Shown piece by piece: positions 1-6,636 of a stretch of 21,298 nucleotides of DNA. The DNA comes from CAZVCJ01 sp964625745. Its GTDB lineage: Bacteria > Chloroflexota > Anaerolineae > VGOG01. Positions within the stretch are counted from its first letter, which is position 1. Each line of letters starts with the position of its first letter. The DNA is taken from NCBI GenBank assembly GCA_964625745.1, contig CAZVCJ010000061.1:1-21298 (forward strand), written 5' to 3'. The position numbers were made by a program, and so were the translations under genes. The notes beneath the pieces were generated by a model. That model did no database searches, was not told the origin of the DNA, and worked only from the letters and a program-made list of their open reading frames with translations.

Positions 1-33
1 TTCCAAGCGTTAATCGGATACGGGATATGCTAG

Positions 34-135
34 CGTTGTAGCCATCGGCAAAGCCGTGCCATGCGGAGAGTTTCCGTATACCACCCCCTATGAGGGGATT
101 AGGCAGAAGGTTGTCCGTATAGTAACGAGTTGGGC
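34..135 (+). repeat. Structured intergenic repeat, copy A
   Basis: About 93 bases (41-133) match 2364-2455 at roughly 80% identity by eye, with one indel. The copy can fold. CGTTGT (34-39) pairs with GTAACG (122-127) as a closing stem. GGCA..TGCC forms a small hairpin near 46-61. ATGCGGA..TCCGTAT and CCCC-TATGA-GGGG form two further hairpins. Several differences from copy B keep pairing through wobble or compensating changes. It ends about 70 bases before the MFS start. The function is unknown; it could be a mobile palindromic element or an RNA element. Confidence 0.6.
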
Positions 136-203
136 GGCCCAAAACGCAAAGTGTTGCCACAATCGTGGGGTAAAGTCTAATTCATCGGAGCAAGCAAGTT
201 ACA

Positions 204-1439
204 GTGAACAAGATCGCACAACTCTTTAGTGAGCCCGGTTTTCGGCGGACATTGGGCTATTACTGGCTGATTTTCTGCATAGGGCTGAACGTGGCGGTGT
301 TGGGGCCGACCCTGCCGGCGCTGGCCACGCAAACACAAGCGCGCCTGGGCGATATGGGCCAGTTGTTTTTAGTCGGCGCTATAGGGGGGACGCTGGGCAC
401 GCTGCTTGGCGGGCGGCTCTATGACCGCCTGCGCGGCCATGTTGTGCTGGGGACGGCACAAATAGTGGCCGGCTTGCTGATGTTGTGCATACCGTTTATG
501 CCGGCATTGGGTTGGTTGCTGGCGGTGGTGGCCATTAAAGGTGTGATGGATGGCCTCATCAACAACGGCACCAACACGCTGCTGGTCTGGACGCACCGGG
601 AAAAGGTGTCGCTCTATATGAACGGTTTGCACTTTTGTTTTGGGCTAGGCGCGTTTCTGGCGCCGCTGTTGGTGGCGCAGGTGGTGGATATCCCTGGCGC
701 ATATCGCTGGGTCTACGTGGGCCTGGCGGCCCTGGCGGTGTTGGCTGGTCTGCGCATGGTGACAATGGCGGGCAGTCCGCAAGCGGCACACCCGGTGGAA
801 AGTGAACCCGGCGCGGTTCAGCCGCGGCACATTCCGTACAGCGTAGTGCTGGCAGCCATGCTATTTTTATTCTTTTACGTGGGCGCGGAGATTGCTTTTG
901 GCGGTTGGGTATATACCTATGTCGTGGAGCTCAAACTGGCTCCGACAGTGCAAGCGGCGTATCTCACATCCGGCTTTTGGCTGGCCTTCACCGTGGGGCG
1001 TCTGGTCTCGGTGCCGCTGGCCACCCACTTTGGGCCACGCCAGATTATCACTGTGGCGCTGTTGGGTTGTGTATTCTTTATGGGGTTGGTGTTTGTGTTG
1101 GCCGATTCTGCGGCAGTTTTGTGGGCGGCCGCGCTGGGGGTGGGCTTTTGCATGGCACCGGTCTATCCTTCCGGCTTTACGTTGGCCGTGCAGGGGCTTC
1201 AGCTCACGGCCCGGGCCAGTAGCATCATTCTGCTAGGCGACAGCTGTGGCGGCATGATTCTGCCATGGCTGGTGGGCCAGGTGTTGGAGGCGGCCGGGCC
1301 GCGCGCTATGGTGTATCTGGTGTTTGGTAGTTTGATATGTGACTTGCTGGCGTTTGTTGGCTTATTACGTGCACGCTCCAAAGTAGTCGTGACGTACCGT
1401 ACAGTCAAATTGATAGAAACTGAACTCAGTGAGCAATAA
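204..1439 (+). CDS. MFS transporter
   Basis: This is a 411-residue inner-membrane protein with about 12 hydrophobic segments, the usual size for a major facilitator. A motif-A-like loop follows TM2 (GGRLYDRLRGH, about residues 69-79), and the two six-helix halves are separated by a polar stretch near residues 190-208. It starts at GTG 204 with a GGAG about 13 bases upstream, which is rather far, so the start is only moderately sure. The ion-coupled transport role comes from the family; the substrate cannot be read from the sequence. The sugar-permease-like branch of MFS is possible. It is the first gene of the accessory run and is followed 139 bases later by a hydrolase on the same strand. 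Confidence 0.85.
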   Translation: MNKIAQLFSEPGFRRTLGYYWLIFCIGLNVAVLGPTLPALATQTQARLGDMGQLFLVGAIGGTLGTLLGGRLYDRLRGHVVLGTAQIVAGLLMLCIPFMPALGWLLAVVAIKGVMDGLINNGTNTLLVWTHREKVSLYMNGLHFCFGLGAFLAPLLVAQVVDIPGAYRWVYVGLAALAVLAGLRMVTMAGSPQAAHPVESEPGAVQPRHIPYSVVLAAMLFLFFYVGAEIAFGGWVYTYVVELKLAPTVQAAYLTSGFWLAFTVGRLVSVPLATHFGPRQIITVALLGCVFFMGLVFVLADSAAVLWAAALGVGFCMAPVYPSGFTLAVQGLQLTARASSIILLGDSCGGMILPWLVGQVLEAAGPRAMVYLVFGSLICDLLAFVGLLRARSKVVVTYRTVKLIETELSEQ

Positions 1440-1578
1440 AACGAGATACGGCTGGTCTGCATCGCATACACGCGGATACAAGTAGCGCCAATCTTGCCTC
1501 CTGGAGAGTCATGGAACGCCTTGGGATGAGACGAGAAGGTCGGCTGAGAGGTGCAGTTCATGAGGAGAGACCATTGCA

Positions 1579-2343
1579 ATGACTACGCAGTTCGCACCTT
1601 CCGATGACGGAACACGTATCGCCTACGATGTGACAGGCAATGGCCCCGCACTGATGCTGCTACACGGGGCCGGCAAGACGAGGAAGGACTGGCACGAAGT
1701 TGGCTACGTTGAGCGGTTGAAGGAGAACTTCAACGTCATCACCGTTGACATTCGGGGAACCGGCGAGAGTGACTTCCTGACGGATGTTGCCGACTACGCC
1801 ATCGAGACGATATGGGCGGATCTGAACGCCGTGGCGGATGCCTGCGACGTTCAGCAGTTCGCTGTGTGGGGTTTCAGCTTCGGGGGCAACATCGCCCGCT
1901 ATCTTGGCGCCTGGTCGGATCGGGTGACGGCTATAGTCGTCATCGGCGTGCCATTTGGCCCGGCCGTGGATGAGGAGTTTGGCCGATACATTGATGAGTT
2001 TGCCAAGAAGTATGCACCTCTGGCGCGAGCATACAGCGAAGACGCGCTGACTGAGAAAAAGCGCAAGTCGGCCATCAAAGGGCGCATCCCTGTATGGGTG
2101 GCCTGCCTCCAGGCCATGCGCGATTGGCCGAGCATTGACCCTGCTGACATTCGTTGCCCGACGATGCTACTGGTTGGTACGAAAAACAAGAAGGTGCTGA
2201 GCTGGGTGAGGCAGAATCGCGAAGCACTTGACAGGGCTGAGATACGCATCGAGGTCATCGAAGGATTGAGTCACCAGCAGGAGTTCAGTCAGATAGACCA
2301 GGTATACCCGGCGGTCACTTCGTTCCTGAGGGGCCAGAGATAA
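1579..2343 (+). CDS. Alpha/beta fold hydrolase
   Basis: The 254-residue protein has an alpha/beta hydrolase fold. An oxyanion segment LLHGAG lies at about 27-32, a nucleophile elbow GFSFG puts Ser at residue 100, and a C-terminal GLSHQQ puts the likely catalytic His at 232. The usual acidic residue after the strand MLLVG (196-200) is not obvious: the sequence there reads TKNKK, where many relatives have an Asp. The acid may sit elsewhere, or activity may be altered. An ATG start with GAGGAGAG about 9 bases upstream supports the start. The substrate is unknown; esterase, lactonase or epoxide/haloalkane-type hydrolysis are all possible for this superfamily. It lies between two copies of the structured repeat together with the MFS gene. 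Confidence 0.85.
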   Translation: MTTQFAPSDDGTRIAYDVTGNGPALMLLHGAGKTRKDWHEVGYVERLKENFNVITVDIRGTGESDFLTDVADYAIETIWADLNAVADACDVQQFAVWGFSFGGNIARYLGAWSDRVTAIVVIGVPFGPAVDEEFGRYIDEFAKKYAPLARAYSEDALTEKKRKSAIKGRIPVWVACLQAMRDWPSIDPADIRCPTMLLVGTKNKKVLSWVRQNREALDRAEIRIEVIEGLSHQQEFSQIDQVYPAVTSFLRGQR

Positions 2344-2351
2344 GAGTCCGG

Positions 2352-2457
2352 TCGTGACTTGCAGCCATCGGCAAAGTCATGCCATGCGCAGGCTTTCCGC
2401 ATAGCACTCCTGGGAGGGGATGAGGCAGAGGGCTGTCTGTATTGTAACGAGTTGGAT
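2352..2457 (+). repeat. Structured intergenic repeat, copy B
   Basis: This is the second copy of the element at 34-135, starting with the same 13 bases (GCCATCGGCAAAG) and ending with GTAACGAGTTGG. TCGTGAC (2352-2358) can pair with GTAACGA (2444-2450) with one mismatch, and AGCC (2363-2366) with GGCT (2431-2434). ATGCG..CGCAT and CTCC-TGGGA-GGGG hairpins match those in copy A. A small hairpin GCAGT-GGC-ACTGC follows at 2460-2472. The copy fills most of the gap between the hydrolase and the VOC gene. Confidence 0.6.
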
Positions 2458-2493
2458 GCGCAGTGGCACTGCACCTGTGGATAAGGAGGTAGC

Positions 2494-2883
2494 ATGAGTA
2501 GTCCAAGATTTGTGGACACATATCTAAAAGTCAGAGACATGGATCGAGCCGTCAGGTTCTACGAGATGTTCTTGGGAGTCAAAGCAGAGGCTCGATACGG
2601 GGACCGATGGACTTCTATCACGGACGGTCTTGGGCTCTACAACCCGAGCTTTGACGTGGAAAACGACGTGCCCATGACGGAGTATGACAGGAACGTCCGA
2701 ATGGGGAACAACGTCGTTGTAGTGTTTGGGTCGGACGACGTTGAGAGGGAGCATAAGCGGGTGAAGACCATCGGTGCCACGGGGGTGACGGACATTGTGG
2801 AGATCAACCTGATGGCGCCATATCGGTTCTTCCAATTTCAGGACACAGAGGGCAACGTGATTGAAGTCGGCAAGCTTGGTTGA
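2494..2883 (+). CDS. VOC family (glyoxalase/dioxygenase fold) protein
   Basis: This 129-residue single-module protein has the vicinal oxygen chelate pattern: a beta strand at the N-terminus, then DRAVRFYEMFLGVK (17-30) and a C-terminal FFQFQDTEGNVIEV (112-125). Glu124 is in the place of the last metal ligand. The first-strand ligand position carries Asp or Thr (FVDTYL) rather than the His common in glyoxalase I, so metal binding and activity are uncertain. A perfect SD AAGGAGGT at 2483-2490 fixes the ATG. The family includes lyases, dioxygenases and drug-binding resistance proteins; no substrate can be assigned. It sits in a run of small enzymes on one strand. Confidence 0.8.
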   Translation: MSSPRFVDTYLKVRDMDRAVRFYEMFLGVKAEARYGDRWTSITDGLGLYNPSFDVENDVPMTEYDRNVRMGNNVVVVFGSDDVEREHKRVKTIGATGVTDIVEINLMAPYRFFQFQDTEGNVIEVGKLG

Positions 2884-2939
2884 AGATGCAGGCCGCAAAC
2901 CAATGTTCTGCAATGGTGCGCGCTCAATGAAGGGGAGAT

Positions 2940-3875
2940 ATGACATTGGATGATACGGGTCAACGTAGTGACTTACCATCAGAAGAGACGGTTCGGGCCC
3001 TGCTAGGAGAGATCGCCCCTGGAAGCGCTGTGCTGGCTATTGGCTCTCTCCCCTGTAGCTTTTCAAACTACACTCACCTTGTCGAAGCCCGTTCTGCCAA
3101 TGGTTCTGTTTCTCGCATTGTCATACGACGATATGTTGTATTCGGCAATTATGATCGTGGAGAAAAAGCACGTCGAGAATTCAAGACCCTTGAACTCCTG
3201 CAAAGGTACGGCATTCCGGCACCCCGGCCACTGTATCTGGATGAGAAAGGGGTGATCCTGGGAACTCCCGGTATTGTAACCAGTTATGTGCCCGGAGAAC
3301 AGATCGCATCGCCTCCCGATCCTGAGAGCTGGGCACGTTCGCTGGCGACGATGTTAGCCAGAATCCATTCGGTTCCTTGCGATACCACCACCAGGAGTTT
3401 CCTGCTGGATGCCAATTCAGAAGCCACCTGGTTCTTACGTTCGGGATCCGTGCCGGACTATATGAAAGCCCATCCTGACGGGGCGGCGGTGTGGCACACG
3501 GCTCACGATCTATGGCCTGGCATCCTGCAAGTTCCAGCGGGGCTGGTACACATTGACTATTGGTCAGGCAACATCCTGTGGGATGCTGGCCGGATCATGG
3601 CCATCCTTGATTGGGAAGAAGCCGCCTACGGAGATCCGGGAATTGACGTGGCCTATTGTCGCATGGACATGTTCCTCTCTGGGATGGGCGAAGCAGCCGA
3701 TGAATTCCTGAGTGCCTATGAAACGGAAGTGGGACGGCCAGTGGCGAACCTAGGATTCTGGGAGCTTGCGGCAGCCGCCAGGCCCATGTTTAGCCCAGAG
3801 GGGTGGATTACGGAGTCACCAGCAAAGGAGAGATTCAGTCAATTCATCGCAGATGCCCGAAGAAGAGCCGATTAA
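2940..3875 (+). CDS. Aminoglycoside phosphotransferase-like (APH/choline kinase family) protein
   Basis: This 311-residue protein has a kinase-like fold. The catalytic loop HIDYWSGN puts the base Asp at 206 and Asn at 211, and the metal-binding ILDWEEA puts Asp at 224, followed by GDPGIDVA. REFKTLELLQ (79-88) supplies the helix-C Glu. The usual nucleotide-binding Lys strand reads IVIRRY, so an Arg may stand in for Lys. The ATG at 2940 has a purine-rich AGGGGAG only a few bases upstream. The family phosphorylates hydroxyls of antibiotics or small metabolites with ATP; nothing here shows which. The stop codon overlaps the SD of the methyltransferase gene that follows, so the two are probably co-transcribed. 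Confidence 0.85.
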   Translation: MTLDDTGQRSDLPSEETVRALLGEIAPGSAVLAIGSLPCSFSNYTHLVEARSANGSVSRIVIRRYVVFGNYDRGEKARREFKTLELLQRYGIPAPRPLYLDEKGVILGTPGIVTSYVPGEQIASPPDPESWARSLATMLARIHSVPCDTTTRSFLLDANSEATWFLRSGSVPDYMKAHPDGAAVWHTAHDLWPGILQVPAGLVHIDYWSGNILWDAGRIMAILDWEEAAYGDPGIDVAYCRMDMFLSGMGEAADEFLSAYETEVGRPVANLGFWELAAAARPMFSPEGWITESPAKERFSQFIADARRRAD

Positions 3876-3885
3876 GGAGGTTTCC

Positions 3886-4688
3886 ATGAATCACGCTGGA
3901 GGATATGAGGAGTACGCAGTCACCGCCGATCTCTACGACCACGTCGTGCCGTACCGCGACCGACCAGATGTGCCTTTCTTCGTGGAGGCAGCCCAAGAAT
4001 CGGGAGGGCCGGTGTTGGAGGTTGGCTGCGGAACAGGGCGTATCTTGATTCCTACGGCACGGGCAAGGATCGAGATCGTCGGCCTCGACCTGTCGTCCCA
4101 CATGCTGGACGTGTGTCGGAAACGACTCCTGAAGGAGCCAAAGGATGTTCAATCCAGAGTCCAACTGGTAGAGGCAGACATGCGCCATTTTGCGTTGGGG
4201 CAAGCCTTCAGGTTGGTCACGACGCCCTTTCGACCGTTTCAGCATTGACAACGGTGGATGACCAGATGTCCTGTCTGGAGTGCATTCACCGCCACCTGAT
4301 GAAGGGTGGCCGGTTGATTCTCGACATCTTCAACCCTTTGCTGGAAGCACTGACCAGGGATGATGTGGGGCAAGAAATAGGCGACGAGCCTGAATTCACC
4401 GCTCCCGATGGGCGACGGGTTGTCCGTCGCCACAAGATTGTGTCGCGAGATCGCTTCAATCAAGTCAACCAGGTTGAACTGATCTACTACGTGACCCATC
4501 CCGACGGGCGGGAGGAGAGGCTGGTGCATTCGTTCCCCATGCGCTACTTGTTCAGATTCGAGACCGAGCATCTGCTGGCGCGATGTGGGTTTGAGGTTGA
4601 GCAACTCTATGCAGACTATGACAAGAGCCCCTATGGGTCGAAGTATCCGGGCGAGTTGATATTCGTGGCAAGGAAGGAGGAAAACTAA
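3886..4688 (+). pseudogene. Class I SAM-dependent methyltransferase, frameshifted
   Basis: The reading frame from ATG 3886 (SD AAGGAGGT at 3874-3881) encodes 120 residues with the SAM-binding motif LEVGCGTGR (44-52) and an acidic GLDLS (66-70), then stops at TGA 4246-4248. The same protein continues in the next frame from 4245 to the TAA at 4686-4688, with a normal post-motif segment containing MKGGRLILDIFNP. Joining the frames gives PFRPFQH followed by LTTVDDQ, which is what this family has there; one missing T in CATTG would do it. The joined length is about 267 residues, a full enzyme. It is either a recent inactivating deletion or a consensus error. The sequence has no slippery heptamer for programmed shifting. 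Confidence 0.85.
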
Positions 4689-4690
4689 AA

Positions 4691-5341
4691 ATGCTCATTG
4701 ACGTTTCAATGCCCATAACCGCTGGTTCCGTGTTCCGTTTGGGAACGCCGCCAGTCGAGATCGCCTCACGCAAATTCTACCACGAGTCTGAGGGAGAATA
4801 CGAATCCATCGTTCTCTCCCTGTCAGCCCACACGGCCACCCACATAGACCTGGTGTTTGCCGAGAACCGTATCGAACCCGAACGAATGATCGGCAGAGGA
4901 AAACTGATCGTCGTTACCCAGGTGTCCGGAGGCGAAATCCAACTGGACGATGTCGAGCACCAGGTCGAAATAGAAAGCGGAGACTTCGTGTTTTTCCGCA
5001 CAGACTGGAGCAAGCTCGTGGGCACAGAGGAGTACCACAACCACCCTGAGCTCTCCCCCGAGGTTGTTCGGTGGCTTGTTTCAAAGCGGATCAACGCCGT
5101 TGGAATTGACGCCCGTGGGCTGGGGCAGGGCCGTCGGCATGGTGAATATGACAGATTGTTGATCAAGAACAATGTTTTCGTCATAGAGAACCTTGCCAAC
5201 CTTTCTGCCATCCCCAGAAGGGAGTTCAAGGTTTACTGTTTTCCCCTGAAAATCGAAAACGTTGATGCTATTCCTGCCAGAGTTGTGGTTGAAATTGACG
5301 AGAGGCTCGGCCGAACGGCAACTAATCTGAAGGAGGGATAA
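4691..5341 (+). CDS. Cyclase family protein (kynurenine formamidase-like)
   Basis: This 216-residue protein is of the Cyclase/KynB fold. The metal-binding motif reads HTATHID with His47, His51 and Asp53, close to the family HxGTHxD. Later family landmarks are GDFVFFRTDW (about 97-106), the IDARGLGQGRRH region, and FVIENLANL near 175. The downstream Pro-x-His often found after the motif is absent (LVFAEN follows), so one ligand is changed. Members hydrolyse amides or cyclise, for example N-formylkynurenine; the substrate here is open, since no tryptophan-degradation genes are nearby. ATG 4691 lies two bases after the methyltransferase stop, with AAGGAGG at 4674-4680. Confidence 0.8.
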   Translation: MLIDVSMPITAGSVFRLGTPPVEIASRKFYHESEGEYESIVLSLSAHTATHIDLVFAENRIEPERMIGRGKLIVVTQVSGGEIQLDDVEHQVEIESGDFVFFRTDWSKLVGTEEYHNHPELSPEVVRWLVSKRINAVGIDARGLGQGRRHGEYDRLLIKNNVFVIENLANLSAIPRREFKVYCFPLKIENVDAIPARVVVEIDERLGRTATNLKEG

Positions 5342-5343
5342 CT

Positions 5344-6066
5344 ATGGAACTCAAATCCAGGCTGATACAACTCATTGAGCACACCTCGCAAGAGGAGCAA
5401 GCCCTGTTCGCCAGGCTGTCGGAGGACGAACGTGCGGTTCGAGGCGAGCCGGATCGGTGGTCACCCAAGGACACGATCGCACATCTGGCCGCCTGGAAAA
5501 CGCGCCTGGCGGAGGACCTGGCAGCGGCGGCCCGCGGGGAAACCCCTGCGAGGGACGAGGATTTCGAGGTCGTGAACGCGAAGGTCTTCGAGCTGAATCG
5601 AGATCGCTCGTGGTCGGAGATTCTCGAGGAGGCAGCGAAGGCGCGCCGGCAGCTCGTTGAGCAGGTGGAGAAGACGAGCGAAGCCGAGCTGGGAGGTACA
5701 GAGACCCTGCCCTGGCAAGGGGATCGGCCCTTGTGGAGGTTGATCGTGGGGACTGGTACCATTCATCCCCTGGCCATGCATCTGGGCCCGCTCCTCGTAG
5801 AGCGCGGGGAGAAAGAGTACGCGACGGAGTTGCAGGAGGAGGCGGCCAGGCTGCTCTCGGAGCTGGATGAGAGCCAGAGCTGGCAGGGGACGGCGCGATA
5901 CAACCTGGCCTGCCACTACGCCCTGGCCGGAGAGACGGAGACAGCGATAGAGAAGCTGCGGGAGGCCCTGGAGCTGAACCCGGAGCTCACAGAATGGTCG
6001 AAGGAGGATGCTGACTTGGCGGCCATTCGGGAGGAGCCTGGCTACAAAGCACTCTACACAGCGTAG
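5344..6066 (+). CDS. DinB/ClbS-like domain protein with C-terminal TPR
   Basis: This 240-residue protein appears to be a two-part fusion. Residues 1-155 look like a four-helix DinB/DfsB (ClbS-like) domain: RWSPKDTIAHLAAW carries His47, and HPLAMHLGP carries His141 and His146, which are plausible metal ligands. Residues 183-216 form one clear TPR (ARYNLACHYALAGE..AIEKLREAL), followed by a short DLAAIREEPGYKAL tail common at the end of bacterial TPR proteins. ClbS-type proteins hydrolyse colibactin-like genotoxins; that role is not shown here. The ATG is two bases after the cyclase stop, with SD AAGGAGGG inside the previous gene. It is the last gene of the accessory run. Confidence 0.7.
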   Translation: MELKSRLIQLIEHTSQEEQALFARLSEDERAVRGEPDRWSPKDTIAHLAAWKTRLAEDLAAAARGETPARDEDFEVVNAKVFELNRDRSWSEILEEAAKARRQLVEQVEKTSEAELGGTETLPWQGDRPLWRLIVGTGTIHPLAMHLGPLLVERGEKEYATELQEEAARLLSELDESQSWQGTARYNLACHYALAGETETAIEKLREALELNPELTEWSKEDADLAAIREEPGYKALYTA

Positions 6067-6636
6067 ATGATGGCAGTGGTCGCCTGGCGGTGGGCATAGT
6101 GCTACCTGGCGGCCAGTCAAACACCGACTGTACTGCACGAGCATGGCACGCCAAAACGTGGGGGATAGCCGGCCAACCCTTGTGTCATCGGTCAAGAAAC
6201 CTGTGTGCATCGGCTGTACTTGGCTCAGGTCAGCGTAGGATTCGCGGATGCCCAAGTCACTGTCCGCAGGGAGGTAGAGTTTGTCATGTAGCCTTCCTTA
6301 CTCATTGGATTTCATCTTGGGTTGTTCTACGAATTCCGGTGGCAACTCGACGACTATCCCTTCAAGGAGAGGAGGCAGACGGGATTAGTAAATCTCTCGC
6401 TCGGCTTCCAGGTACAGGGCTTCCAAATCGGGGGGCATTGGTTCACGCGGNNNNNNNNNNNNNNNNNNNNNNNNNNNNNNNNNNNNNNNNNNNNNNNNNN
6501 NNNNNNNNNNNNNNNNNNNNNNNNNNNNNNNNNNNNNNNNNNNNNNNNNNCTCGCTCGGCTTCCAGGTACAGGGCTTCCAAATCGGGGGGCATTGGTTCA
6601 CGCGGCCCTTCATAATTGTCTTTGGGGAGGTAAGCA
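6067..6636. other. Intergenic region containing assembly gap
   Basis: No convincing plus-strand gene is seen in this 570-base stretch. Bases 6105-6115 can form a small CTGG-CGG-CCAG hairpin, which could end the upstream run, but no T tract follows. The centre is the N gap with its flanking duplication. The last part carries the GGGGAGG ribosome site (6624-6630) for the carboxyltransferase. The promoter of that operon must lie here, but I cannot point to clear -35/-10 boxes. Confidence 0.6.
6396..6605. repeat. 55-bp direct duplication flanking 100 N (assembly join)
   Basis: Bases 6396-6450 and 6551-6605 are identical over 55 bases (both run from CTCGCTCGGC to TTCACGCGG), and the N run between them is exactly 100 long. 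Two contig ends sharing one k-mer were apparently joined with a fixed gap instead of being merged. The real molecule probably has a single copy and no gap. Confidence 0.9.

Noticed and set aside
120..140. Integron attC site (GTTGGGC after TAACGA, and GTTGGAT at the end of copy B)
   Set aside because: The right-end GTTRRRY pattern fits both copies, but no matching RYYYAAC is found at the left ends and no integrase gene is seen, so an attC call is not supported.
2940..3875. Antibiotic-resistance aminoglycoside kinase
   Set aside because: Only the general APH/choline-kinase fold is visible; the substrate cannot be inferred and most family members in environmental bacteria are not resistance genes.
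4236..4250. Programmed ribosomal frameshift in the methyltransferase
   Set aside because: The zero-frame sequence TTT CAG CAT TGA has no slippery heptamer and no obvious downstream stem; a simple one-base loss is more likely.
6090..6147. Third, degenerate copy of the structured repeat
   Set aside because: GCATAG and a CTGT..ACGAG..TGG pattern recur in the same order, but identity is only about half with several gaps, which is too weak to claim.
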